Shown here piece after piece: positions 11,200-21,488 of a stretch of 64,000 bases of DNA. The notes under the pieces were generated by a model, which was not told the origin of the DNA, ran no database searches, and saw nothing but the letters and a program-made list of their open reading frames with translations. Positions within the stretch are counted from its first letter, which is position 1, and each line of letters opens with the position of its first letter. A program made the position numbers and the translations under genes. This DNA comes from Cunninghamia lanceolata (lineage: Eukaryota > Streptophyta > Pinopsida > Cupressales > Cupressaceae), in contig BSBN01000829.1 of assembly GCA_027924645.1 (NCBI GenBank), positions 6,262,001-6,326,000 of the forward strand, written 5' to 3'.

Positions 11200-12300
11200 T
11201 CAAACATGAAACACATTATACATCATGGCATGTACTAACGGTAGAGCAATTTTGTATGCTACTGGGTTGACTTCTTCTAGAATTTTAAAAGGACCCACAT
11301 ATCTTGGTGCCAATTTGGACATCTTTCCAAATTTGATAGAGCTTTTCTGAGGTTTTACCCTTAGGAGAACTTTATCTCCCACGGTGAAATGCCTTTCAAT
11401 ACACTTAGCATCTGCATAACTCTTTTGCCTATCACTAGCTTCCGCTAGCCTCCTTTTAATCAGATGGAGTTGTTCTTCCATCTCAGATAACATTTATGGA
11501 CCAAGGCTAACCCTATCTTCTAGCTTATCCTAGCTTATAAGGGTTCAATAGTTTCATCCATATAATGCCTCAAATGGTGCCATCTTAATAGATGAATGAT
11601 AAGAGTTATTGTAGCCAAATTCCACTAGAGGAAAATAATCCTCCCACTTGTATTGCTCATCCATGTAATACATCCTTAATAAGTCCTCCAACACTTGGTT
11701 CACCCTTTTAGTTTGTCCATCCATTTATAAATGATAAGCAAAGCTGATGTTCAACTGTGTACTAAGTGAAGAGAACAAGGTTTTCCAAAACCTAGATGTC
11801 ATCCATGCATCCCTATCTGAGATAATCTTCTCAGGAATGCCATGCAGTCTGAAAATCTCTTAAACAAATTTTTGAGCAATGATGGGTGCCCCATCCGTGA
11901 AGTTTCTAGGTATAAAATGAGCTACTTTGGTGAGTCTATCCACCACAACCAAGATAGCATTGTACATGTTCCTTGACATAGGAAGCCCTTGCACAAAGTC
12001 CATTCTTATAATCTGCCATTTCCACTCAGGAATTTTATGAGGGTATAATAATCCTGCTGAGTGTTGGTGTTTTGCCTTCACCCTTTGACATTCAATACAA
12101 GTAGCTACAAAATTTGTAGCATCCCTCTTCATTCCTTTACAAAAATATAAAGGTTTTACATTAGTGAGTAACTTAGTTACTACAGGATGTCCAGAATATG
12201 GTGCAAAATGAACTTCCTTCCATACCATATTCCTTAACTCTGCTAAGTTATGTACAGACATCCTCCCTTTAAACCTTAATAACCCATCTGGTTCATAGAT
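11200..12300 (-). pseudogene. Gypsy1 integrase (zinc-binding, DDE core, GPY/F)
   Basis: On the minus strand the N-terminal HHCC zinc finger is visible (HFAPYSGH, then CIEC, near 12100-12220), followed by the core beginning IRMDFVQGLP and VVVDRLTKVAHFIP (around 11930-12010). The rest of the core lies in other frames (HGIPEKIISDRD, then MDGQTKRVNQ). The GPY/F module is well kept at 11200-11493 (APRYVGPFKILEEVNP). The enzyme would insert the cDNA into the host chromosome. Stops and at least two frameshifts split it, so it is inactive. Confidence 0.88.
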
Positions 12301-12429
12301 GAATCCCTCATATTTCAGATTTTATGGATTCTCCTCAAGAGCCTCTTTTACCTACTGATAAAACCCATCTCCTTTAGATTTTTGTAGCACCTGATTTCTA
12401 AAATCAGAATGTATAGAGACCATAGAGGA

Positions 12430-13060
12430 GATGTGCCTTCTCCTACTTACAACATCTACTAGTCAATTTTTTTCACTGAATATATTTAATCTCGAAATCA
12501 TAATCTGAGATAAATTCTAGCCATCTTCTTTGATGAGCATTAAGATGGGGTTGTATAAACAGATACTTGAGTCCCTGATGATCTGTTTTCAACTCAAATG
12601 GTTTTCCAAGCAGGTAGTGTCTCCACATTTGAAGTGCGTGAATGATTGTTGCCAGTTCTAAATCATGTGGGGCATAATTTTGTTCATAGTTTTTTAGTTT
12701 GCATGATTCATATGTAATGACATGTCCATCCTGGACTAGTACACCACCTAACCCTTTCCCTGAGGCATCGGTATAACTACAAATTGACCTTCCAAGTCAG
12801 GTACTTTCAATATTGGGGCTGAAGTCAATTTTTTCTTCAGTAGGTCAAAGGCCTCTTGGCACTTTTCTGACCATTCAAACTTCTTGCCCTTTCTTTGCAA
12901 GGAGGTTTAGGATGTACAATCTTAGAGAAGTTTTTCACAAACTTCCTATAATAACTAGAAAGGCCCATAAAACTTTAGATCTCATGTACATTTCTTGGTT
13001 CCGACCATTCAAAAATAGCCATAATCTTAGTTGGGTCCACAGTTGTCCCCTTAGCTAAAA
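12430..13060 (-). pseudogene. Gypsy1 RNase H domain of pol
   Basis: Minus-strand frames downstream of RT read in pieces as WSEKCQEAFDLLKK, the DASGKGLGGVL catalytic region, and KLKNYEQNYAPHDLELATI followed by HHQGLKYLF- and RRWLEFISDY-like motifs. This is the Ty3/Gypsy RNase H that degrades the RNA template. Many frame changes separate the motifs, so only the order and the short motifs support the call. Confidence 0.75.
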
Positions 13061-13076
13061 TTATATGATCCAAATA

Positions 13077-14021
13077 CTATACTTCTTTCTGAAAGAAAGT
13101 ACATTTAGAGAGCTTGCCATATAGCTTATGTTCTCTTAATCTCTGAAGAATAATTCTCAAATGTTGCATATGTTCTTCATTCTTAGAATAGATCAAAATG
13201 TCATCAAGAAATACTAAGACAAACTTGTCTAAACAGTCTCTAAATACATTGTTCTTAAGATTCCTAAATGCCGCTGACGCATTTGTCAATCCAAATGGTA
13301 GGATAGTGAATTCATAATATCCATATCTAGTTCTAAAGGTTGTCTTATGGATGTCTTTATCCTTTAACCTCAATCGTTGATATCTAGATCGAAGATCGAT
13401 CTTGAAAAATACTGTTGCACCCCTCATCTGGTAAAAAAGATCATCGATGAGAGGTAAAGGGTATTTGTTCTTAACGGTTGCTTTATTTAAAATGTAATAA
13501 TCTATGCACAATTGCAAAGTGCCATCTTTCTTTTTCACAAAAATGATAGGTGCTCCCCATGGCGATACACTGGATCTAATCAATCCTTTATCTAGCAGCT
13601 CTTGTAGTTGAGCCTTTAACTCCATTAGTTTTGTGGTGGTCATTCTATAGGGGGCTTTAGAAATAGGTTCTGATCCAGGAATAATATCAATGGTGAAATC
13701 AAAGGCTCTTTTAGGGGGTAAGCATGGTAGTTCATCCAGAAATATGTCCTCAAAGTCTCTGAGGAAAGGATACTTGTCCTTATCTAATCTTTCCTGACCT
13801 ATGGACTCTTCCATCCCAACTTCATTAAGTTTTTGGGATTCATAAAACATTAAGTTATATTGGAAGTAGGTTTCCTCTGTTTCATCTATTTTGTCCATCT
13901 TGACAGCAAATAGCTGGCATCCCTTTCTCTGTACCCTTTTCATTTGCAAGCCAAAAATTTTCCTTAGTTTGACTTCCCTAGGTTTCCCTTGGAGAAAGAT
14001 TTTGTTTCCTAAATCATCCAA
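13077..14021 (-). pseudogene. Gypsy1 reverse transcriptase
   Basis: A 314-codon open stretch holds the core of a Ty3/Gypsy [22 protein letters not shown] opens the fingers; [15 protein letters not shown], the KIDLRSRYQ motif with its catalytic Asp, [10 protein letters not shown], and [12 protein letters not shown] (FLDD version of the YxDD box) follow in the normal order. The upstream ~100 residues link protease to RT. It is only part of a polyprotein and is preceded and followed by frame breaks. Two odd residues, CIDYYILN for the usual CVDYRxLN and SRYQ for SGYH, indicate decay. Confidence 0.9.
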
Positions 14022-14350
14022 ACATTCTACTATTTTTGTATAACAATCAACTTTGGCTCAATGTCTCCATAGCCAATTTATCACTAGGATAACATCATAT
14101 GAGCTAAGTGGGGCTGCATAAAGATTTACTTCTGTGGAAAACCTTAGAAGTTCAACTTGAGCCTCAAACATGCATTACTCTACGTGGGCCTTGGTGTGAT
14201 TTGCATATTCTATAGACCAAGTATTTGCCATGAATCTTGCTTTTCTAGGTATTTTATTTTCAATTTTGGGAGAAATAAAACATTTTGTAGCACCTATATC
14301 AATCAAAACTGAAATTGGAACTCCAAATAAAATACATGTTGTCTCTACGG
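14022..14350 (-). pseudogene. Gypsy1 aspartic protease remnant
   Basis: The minus strand reads FGVPISVLIDIGATKCFIS around 14275-14325. This is the retropepsin active-site loop with D-I-G-A-T where D-S/T-G-A-T is expected, so a key residue has changed. About 65 residues on, a Y-D-V-I-L motif before WL matches the second conserved block. Stops interrupt the frame. In the intact element this enzyme would cut the polyprotein. Confidence 0.75.
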
Positions 14351-14353
14351 GAG

Positions 14354-15497
14354 TTATTTGGTACTCAGCTTGTCAGTTGTCCAAGGCCACATGGATACAT
14401 TGCTAGAATGCCACTTACTAGGAGGGTAGATGATTTCCTCTTGGTTGTGCTCCATGTGATTTGTTGGGACACTAATTGGCATAGTGATCTCTGCCACAAG
14501 TGTAGCATCCACCAACTGGCCCTCGCCTTTCTTGAGGCTTTCTACAATTGTTTCCATTCTTTCTAGAGAGGTTATTCCCCTTCTTCTCTCCCTTGGACTG
14601 AGTTTGTTTACTTTTGGCCCCTTTGTCATGTTTCTTAGTATATTCTTGTTTCTTGCCCTTTTTCCTTGATGATTGAGAAGATTGAGACTAGTTATATCTC
14701 TTGTGATTTCTTTCCCTATAGACCGACATAGCCTTCAGGTTTTGTTCTTGTCTGACAGCCTTCTCGTAGAGCTATTCCATAGTAGTTGGACCATGAGCAT
14801 TAACCTCACCCCCAATTTGGGCATTCAACCCCATTATAAACTTCCCAACACAAAATATCTCATCTTGTTGATACTGCAGCACATACTTCAATAATCAGGT
14901 GAATTTTTCCCAATATTAATTTATAGTCATATCATCCTGTTTCAGGTTCTAAATGTCTATAAGTTTTTGATCATAGAACAGTTGAGGCAACCATATTTTC
15001 CTAAAAAGTTATACGAACCTGTCTTAGGTAAGGTTTGTAGACCTCAAGCCTAATTCCATCTTTTTGTCCATCCACCATGTGGATGCTTCACCTACTAGCT
15101 AAAATGCTTCCCACACAGCTTTGGTAACCTCATTATAATTTCTAATTTCAAAATACTTCTCCATCTCTGTAAGCCATGCCTCTATGACATCTCTACTTAC
15201 AAATCCATCAAATTTAGGTGGCATGACCTTTTTCATGTCATGAGACAATTCCATATCCATAAGGCTCCTCTTATCCCCTTCGTGTCTAGCCATGGAGTTA
15301 TTTTCTCTGTGTTGGCTTTGGGTGGTGTCATTATGGTGTTCCTCACCATAATCATCTTGTCTATCTTCTGACTCACCTCCTACTTCGTATTCGAGAGTTT
15401 TCACCCTCGCCCTTGTTTCTTTCAACAAAGTCAAGATTTGGTCTAATTTAGACTTGGATTGCCCTGAAGGTGCTCCTTCATCTCTGTTATCCTCCAT
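14354..15497 (-). pseudogene. Gypsy1 gag with CCHC zinc knuckle
   Basis: The ATG at 15497 (minus) opens a 132-codon frame: a Ser/Lys/Glu-rich N-terminus with a possible coiled coil (LLKETRARVKTLEYEV), then MPPKFDGFVSRDVIEAWLTE and MEKYFEIRNY, the typical start of the retrotransposon gag capsid domain. The remaining capsid lies in broken frames down to about 14640. The zinc knuckle at 14469-14505 reads C-YT-C-GRD-H-YAN-stop-C, the short CX2CX3HX4C form of plant Gypsy, with an in-frame TAG inside it. The protein would form the particle that packages element RNA. Confidence 0.8.
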
Positions 15498-15802
15498 TCT
15501 AGTTCTAACTTGAACCTTTATTGCAATCTACTACTTTTTGAAGTTTGTAGATTCATCATGGATTAGTTTTTTCCATGCTATACAATTCATTCATTTTACA
15601 AATCTATTCACATTCATGTAGTCTTTAACAAGAAAGGAAAGATTGTTAAAATTGTCATCATATTATAGTTTCCATTGGATTACATATAATCCACCAATAT
15701 TACAAAATTATATTTACACCTTGCTCTTGCAAGTCATTTATAATTTGGGATAGCTTCCCATATTCATGTTTTCTTTTCAATCATAGGAGGTGAGGATTAA
15801 CA

Positions 15803-16050
15803 CTAGTATTCCTTCACATCCTCCTTAGGTACATTATAATATTTAGGGTTATTTCCCTTCACTAGTGCTTTAGGGGTAGAGGGTGTTTTTGATGCTTCAG
15901 TAGAGTTAGGGGCAACCAACCTTTCAGCTTTCCTTAACTCCTCCTTGATGTGTCTCACAACATTAGTGAAAGTTTCCTCATCAGATAACCATGCACCTAC
16001 CAAGCATCTAGTCTATTCAAGTTTCATCTTCATGGAGGCTCATGCCTTCA
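15803..16050 (-). pseudogene. Small leader ORF between PBS and gag (Gypsy1), unknown function
   Basis: A minus-strand frame starting MKMKLE near 16035 (one stop after six codons) continues as LVGAWLSDEETFTNVVRHI, then KEELRKAERL and a Pro/Ser/Thr/Lys-rich tail ending DVKEY. It lies about 300 bases before the gag ATG and about 180 bases after the PBS. The same GAWL..ETF core is present at the same place in Gypsy2 (35160-35400). A short protein made upstream of gag, or a former N-terminal part of gag, would both fit. Confidence 0.5.
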
Positions 16051-16216
16051 AGATCTTTTATTGGTGTAGGTAATGCCCATGTTCCGTTACCTTCTTTCAA
16101 GGTGTGGTTCTAATTTTTACCATTCTAGCATAGAACATCCAATCATTAACATACTTAATGTTGGATATAATAATCATCAAGAAGTGAGTTCATTAGGTCC
16201 ATGTAGTGAACCTGGT

Positions 16217-16229
16217 AGCTCTGATACCA
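16217..16229 (-). other. Gypsy1 primer binding site (initiator Met-tRNA)
   Basis: The minus strand reads TGGTATCAGAGCT two bases inside the LTR end, a full match to the common plant PBS. It fixes the 5' LTR on the right and the element orientation. Confidence 0.9.
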
Positions 16230-16524
16230 TATATAACACCACTATCCATAATGCTGAAGATTTAACATAAAAATGTATCATAATCAAAATATTAGTTAAC
16301 AAGTTGATTGAGGTAATCAAATTTTAACCAAAAGAAACATAATATTTTCATCAATTAAGCATGTCAATCTAATCATGATATAACAAAGCTTACCTTTCAA
16401 TAATCATTTACAAATCTTTAGTGAGTATCCATCACTAATCAAGTACAAGATATACTCAAGGCATCATAGTTCAACTAATAAATTACAATAGACCCTCAGG
16501 CCATAAATGTGAATACTGTATCTA

Positions 16525-16900
16525 GATCCCATGACATCTATCTCCATAAGCCTTGGCTTGTCTCATGCTCAGGAAGGAGAGCATCATCCTGGTGCTTTTC
16601 CTCCAACCATGGACCTATGGTCCCCCACTCAACTTCCTAACTAGAAGTGGCCCTACCCTTCATGGAAAGGTTAGACATTAGAAAGCATTTTGTAGCCATT
16701 TGAGTATCTAGTGTTGTGTCCTTCCTAATGTCTCATGGTCACACACTATATATCCACACTAACTTGTATGACACTACTAGAGACACTAGACCATCTAGAA
16801 CACTGTGGACTGATAATGTATACAAAGATGGATGCATTACTTTGGCCAAAGATTTACATACATACACATTGCACAATGAACGTCATTGTATGTCCACCAC
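16525..16900 (-). promoter_or_regulatory. LTR block shared with Gypsy2, probable R/U5 region
   Basis: The plus strand holds CTTCCTAACTAGAAGTGGCC with TACCCTTCA next, about 405 bases from the PBS, and a further match around 16815-16850. Gypsy2 has the same elements at about 35871-35895 and 36050-36086, although most of the two LTRs cannot be aligned by eye. The location next to the LTR 3' end suggests transcribed leader or promoter sequence. Confidence 0.45.
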
Positions 16901-17699
16901 ACTAACTTGACTTACAAGCTGTCATGTCCTATAGTAAGTTCTCATCCTTGTTCTTTAGGTCTAGTATGAGTGGGATCAATTTGAATCACTATCCATAGTT
17001 GGAAATTTGACTCCCATCATAAGTTGGTTAAAACTAAATAGGTTACTTTCGTAACAAGGAAATACTGACTCCTTGTCACCTTGTTTCATTTTCACTTCAT
17101 ATAAAAATTGACCATTTTTACCACCTTGGTCTCCTATGGTTTACATTTTCGATAGTAAATCATCATATATGATGAAGTCAAATTCATGGTGCTCAAGGCA
17201 TACCATGCCTTAGTAGAAAAGATTGGCTTCATTATAATTAATAGTTCTTATAATCTATATTCAAGATTTAGGTGTTAAACACTAATCCTATTAGTTTACA
17301 CTTGAGTAAATAAAGGAATTATAAATCATAACAATAACCAACAAGTCTTAGTTTAGACACATATAGAACAAGCTTATATTATTCTTTAAGCACAATCAAA
17401 CTGTTTTGAGATGAGACCATTTTCTTAATTGATCTTTCCACCTCCATAATTGAAGGTTCATGTATACAATCTTGATATTTTAAATAAACCTTATATGGTT
17501 CATAGTCAACTTTCCATACAAGCCAAACTTGATAATAGTTTGGGTATTGTAATATCAATGATGTACAATTGCCTTTTTGGCTGTCACCATAGTTGAGTGA
17601 CTGTATACTTCTATTATAGACTATAATCATTACTAGAGTTATTCAATATTCCACATCAAGAACACTTAGACTCTAACTTGATCATTATATGACGTGTGC

Positions 17700-18235
17700 T
17701 TAATATGCTTTGAAAGCATGCTCAACCATAATAGCTTTGAATTCCATCTTTTGTAAGGTATGTAATGCATTAGAGTTGGGTCGTAAGACCCTAAGCTATG
17801 ACACAGAAAGGAGTTTAACTTTATACTACTTGGCCTTATGGCCATTGAGCTAGTGTCACAATAAAACCATAGTACTATTACTGCTTGACTTTTAAGCCTT
17901 GAGCCTAGTCATAGGAAAAGTTTACAATGTTATACTGCTTGACCATTCATCCTTGAGTGTAGTCTTAGGTAAAGGTTATTGTTACTGCGTTTCATTATTT
18001 GACCTTACATCCTTGAGCTTAGCCTCAAGAAAGATTACTGTGTTGATAGCTTAGCCATAATGGCTTCGAGCCTATTCTCATTATAGATTTGACATTGTAA
18101 TGCTCGATCTTATGGATCTAAACCTTGAAAAGAAATAATGCATAGGTACAGTATAAGCTCAGCCATTTTGGCTTTGAGCCTTGACTATAATGATAACATC
18201 AAAACAATGAGCATAACCTCACAGGCCTTGTGCCT
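17700..18235. repeat. Degenerate ~54-bp tandem array inside the Gypsy1 LTR
   Basis: The key string TTGAGC (or close variants) recurs near 17733, 17789, 17845, 17899, 17953, 18013, 18066, 18120 and 18174, spacing 53-60. Units read roughly GCTTGACCTTATGGCCTTGA followed by GCCTAGTCTCAAG. The left LTR has the same array at 3900-4094 plus 9261-9600, split by E2. Confidence 0.6.
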
Positions 18236-19457
18236 CTGTATTTAAACAAGAAACATTATGCCAAACGTTCTATGGTAGATGTTTGATATAGCTATAGCTC
18301 ATTAAAACGAAGCCAAAAGGGACAATGTCCACCATTTTACCTAGACAAGGCTATTGAATGGTGATGCAGTCACAAACCAAGTCTGTTACAAGCTCGTCTC
18401 AGCTTCCAATTTCTTGGTGTTTTCATAGAAAGGATCCACCACCCTTCTTCCATCTAAAAACCAACAACAAAAACTTACTAACTAAAAATCCCTTCCTCTC
18501 CCAAAAATGAAAACAAGACTTGTTATCGATTGATTTAAGCATAATGATTTGGGTGGAAACTACCACCCCACTCAGTCAGTTTCCTCCTAAAGTGGCTTGA
18601 CCAAAGCATCATGCACTTGAGAAGGTTGAGCTTGAAGCTCCCTCCGCTCCTCAAGGCCAACTAAAACAATTTATCACTATTCGATAATATCAAAAAATTT
18701 GATAGGTAAAAAGTTTACTGCATTATTAAAATCAACCTATAAATATATACACATATATATTCATCTTTACTTAAGAATAAGGGTTAAATAATACATATTT
18801 AAAATTAAGGATTATCACTATAAAATTGAAATCACAAAATGATTCACATGAATATCATCAGTTATCGAGGTCGAGTAATACTCCCCTAAAATTGACTATC
18901 TTCATTAGTCAAATGACTAAGGAATAGTATCCATGAATACAAAAGGATAATGAGAGACCTCCTCATCTCTTAACACTATTGTCTCTTGACTAGAGATGAT
19001 GTTCCAAGAACATCATCTAGCTATCACCACTAGTTGTGGTAGCACTCACGATATAACGACTTACAAATAACATGAAAACTAAGAAAGGTGATATGACACA
19101 TGACCACTTACGAAGGGATTGAGAAGGACATAGAAGTTGATACTCAGATGGCTAATCAACCTTTTGGTTTCCAACATCTAACCTTTCCTCCAAGATGATA
19201 CTCTCCTTCCTTCTTCGAAGGACATTCATTTGAATCTTGTTCACACTCAAGACCACAAGATCATGATCAGTGTATCATTATCATGTCTCATAATATAAAT
19301 CATTTAATTTACAAAACTAATTAATATTAGTCATTACTTCATAATAAAAAATTAAATCAAATATTTCCTCAATATCAAATCTATTAACTATGACCAATCC
19401 TCTTGATTATCATGCCAAGTTAATGATTAAGTCTAATTGTAAGTTGGGGATGTAACA

Positions 19458-19462
19458 TAAAC
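19458..19462. repeat. Target-site duplication of Gypsy1, right copy (TAAAC)
   Basis: It pairs with CAAAC at 2443-2447. Confidence 0.7.
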
Positions 19463-20289
19463 ACCAAGCAATTAGGTGTGTACAAATATGTAAAGTTGAA
19501 GGATGCAAAGGGAATGAATAGAAGATCCTAGGTTCATAAAGTATGTGTAAGTGTTGAATGTTTTCTGTTATTGTTTTAGTTTCCTAAGATGTAGCTCAAT
19601 TTGTATGGGAGGTTGGAGCCTTAGATAGGTTGGAGCCTATTATTGGGTTGGAGCTCAGTTTTTGTGGGAGGTTGGAGCCTATTGCTTGGTTGAAGCTTAG
19701 TTTCTATGAGAGGTTTGATCCTATTGCTAGGTTGATGCTCAGTTTGATTTGAGATTGAAGTTTCTGGTAGGCTGGAGCCTACATATTTGTAAAAAGGATT
19801 GCTGTCCTTAGGTTGAAATTCTTATGGGTTGGAGGCTACAAAATATTGTAATTCACTATTTTATTTTGTGAGGCTGGATTTGGACAGTAGGTCCAATCAT
19901 CTTGCTCACTATGGTTTTTCCCATATTGGGTTTCAACATAAACCTAGTGTTATGGTCTCTTGTGTGGATGTGTGATTTTGCTTATGCTTGCATAGTTTTT
20001 TCATATTCTGATTGATGCAGTAGAGATCTTGTTGTTTCAGTATAATTGTTTTAAAAGGTGGCATATACTGATTCACCCCCTCTCTCAGTATATCAGTGTC
20101 TTCTTAAAATACACATGTGTGTGTATATATATATACTTGCAATCAAGAAATTAAAAATGGAGTAGAGCAAAGTGCACAATAAAGAGCATAATAGTGAGAG
20201 CAAAAAAGAGCAAAAGAAGTACCAAAAGACCAAAGCACAGAAAGGAGATCTAGAAGCCTCAAAATCAATGTTACATAAGATATGGTGGA
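19463..20289. other. Spacer, possibly an old Copia LTR/leader relic
   Basis: No gene is seen. Near 20060-20095 the string GATTCACCCCCTCTCTCAGT resembles the end of the leader found just before gag in many plant Copia elements, so an old LTR fragment is possible. A short GT/TA run lies at 20106-20131. Confidence 0.3.
19594..19780. repeat. 42-bp degenerate tandem repeat with GGTTGGAGCCT core
   Basis: GCTCAGTTT-type strings start at 19594, 19653, 19695 and 19737; the last two steps are exactly 42 bases and the first is 59 because of an extra GGTTGGAGCC part-unit. Confidence 0.55.
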
Positions 20290-21480
20290 CGATGAAGGAA
20301 TGTTTACCAACAAGGTAGTTATTAGAATATTCATCGGCCCAAAGCAATCAAGAAAGAAAATCACTGAATTGGCACATGAAAATTGGTGAGTTTAGTTTGT
20401 CATTAAATTTCTTCCTAAGAGCATTTTTATAGTGGTCTTCTCAAACCTAGAAGAGAGAGGAAATCCTCACAAATGAAGTATGGATTATGGGGAAAATCTT
20501 TCTATACATACAAAAATAGGTCCCAAACTTTAATCCCTTCCTCTGCCATCCTTATGACGACTCGTGCTGGGTCTACTTATACAACCTCCCACTAGAATAA
20601 TGGTATGAGGAATTCTTGACTAAAATTGGGAGATCTCTAGGTAGGCTATTGGATATTGATGAGGATAGAATAGAGAACGACCCATAACTATATGTAAGAA
20701 TACAAATTGTAGTATTCAAGAAATCCCTAGGGAAATCACTCTTATGGTTGAAAATCATAAATGGGTCTAAGAAGTGGAAATTGAAGAAAATAAGTTTTAT
20801 TACCTTAGGTGTGGTAAAAGAAATTATCCTACATTCTATTGCACCCACAAACTATAAATGAAAAATATTTTGAATATGAAACCTGTAGCAAGGCCCTTGG
20901 ATTCATATGTAAACAGAGAAGCAATGATTGTAATAGAGAAAGTAGAAGGAAAACCCAAAGCATCGGTCAAAGAGCCTCAAGTGAAGTATAAAATGAATTT
21001 CTCAAAAGACGCATAATAAATATAAAACACCCTACTAAATATGGCCTGGTGGATGGTTCAAAATCAAAATCCCCCATAATCAAGGATCTAGGGAAAAGAA
21101 CAAAAGTCTGAAAACCTACCTACGAATACCCTGGTGCCCAACAAATCACCTATCGTTTCCCTTCCTTTCCCCATTCCCCATCTAATCACAAAGATGCCTC
21201 TGCTTCTACTCCCATTGTTCTCAAAGAAACCATTGAGGTAAGTAAGGAGGAAGAAGAAATAGAAACGAAGGACAATAAAGAGATAGGCAAACTAGATATT
21301 GTGGATCCCAAATCTATCTCCCAATCAACAATAAAACTACTAAATGACAATGGATGGAAACCTAACCATAAGAAGGGAAGGACAACCAATTTATAGAAAA
21401 GATAAGAGGTATCTCTAGTAGTAGGCCAATCTTCAATGGATAACTTTATTATGATCACTAAGGGAGGGGGACCCTCCCAT
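20290..21480 (+). pseudogene. LINE1 ORF1 (DUF4283-like with CCHC remnant)
   Basis: Broken plus-strand frames spell CWVYLYNLPLE, then FLTKIGRSLGRLLDIDED and VRIQIVVFKKSLG, matching the DUF4283 domain of plant LINE ORF1 nucleic-acid-binding proteins. About 25 residues later LRCGKRNYPTFYC is a zinc knuckle whose first Cys has become Arg. The later part (to 21480) is rich in Glu, Lys, Pro and Ser, as usual for the ORF1 tail. The protein would bind LINE RNA. Many stops and shifts make it non-functional. Confidence 0.7.
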
Positions 21481-21488
21481 AGGGGACA

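Larger units (their letters stand above)
2448..19457 (-). mobile_element. Gypsy1: Ty3/Gypsy chromovirus, minus strand, with a nested element in its 3' LTR
   Basis: The LTRs start (minus strand) with TGTTACATCCCC, lie at 2448-10859 (interrupted) and 16232-19457, and are about 3.2 kb each once the nested E2 element is removed. The 5.4-kb interior carries, in minus-strand order, a PBS matching initiator Met-tRNA, a small leader ORF, gag, zinc knuckle, protease, RT, RNase H, integrase with GPY/F end, a chromodomain trace and a polypurine tract. This order (integrase last, then chromodomain) is that of plant chromoviruses. The LTRs differ at roughly 7% of sites over the first 165 bases (hand count), and every gene is broken, so the copy is old and inactive. 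TSD is CAAAC/TAAAC. Confidence 0.9.
16232..19457 (-). repeat. Gypsy1 5' LTR, uninterrupted, ~3.2 kb
   Basis: It ends TGTAACA at 19451-19457 (minus-strand LTR start TGTTACA). The other end reads TATAACACC where TGTAACA is expected by comparison with Gypsy2, and the left LTR shares the change, so it predates insertion. It contains the conserved R/U5 block and a degenerate 54-bp array (separate entries). Confidence 0.88.

Noticed and set aside
12813..13058. 81-codon plus-strand ORF
   Set aside because: Antisense to the Gypsy1 RNase H region; the minus strand has the motifs.
16217..16229. Possible tRNA fragment (TGGTATCAGAGC)
   Set aside because: It is the primer binding site complementary to tRNA; no cloverleaf surrounds it or the other four copies.
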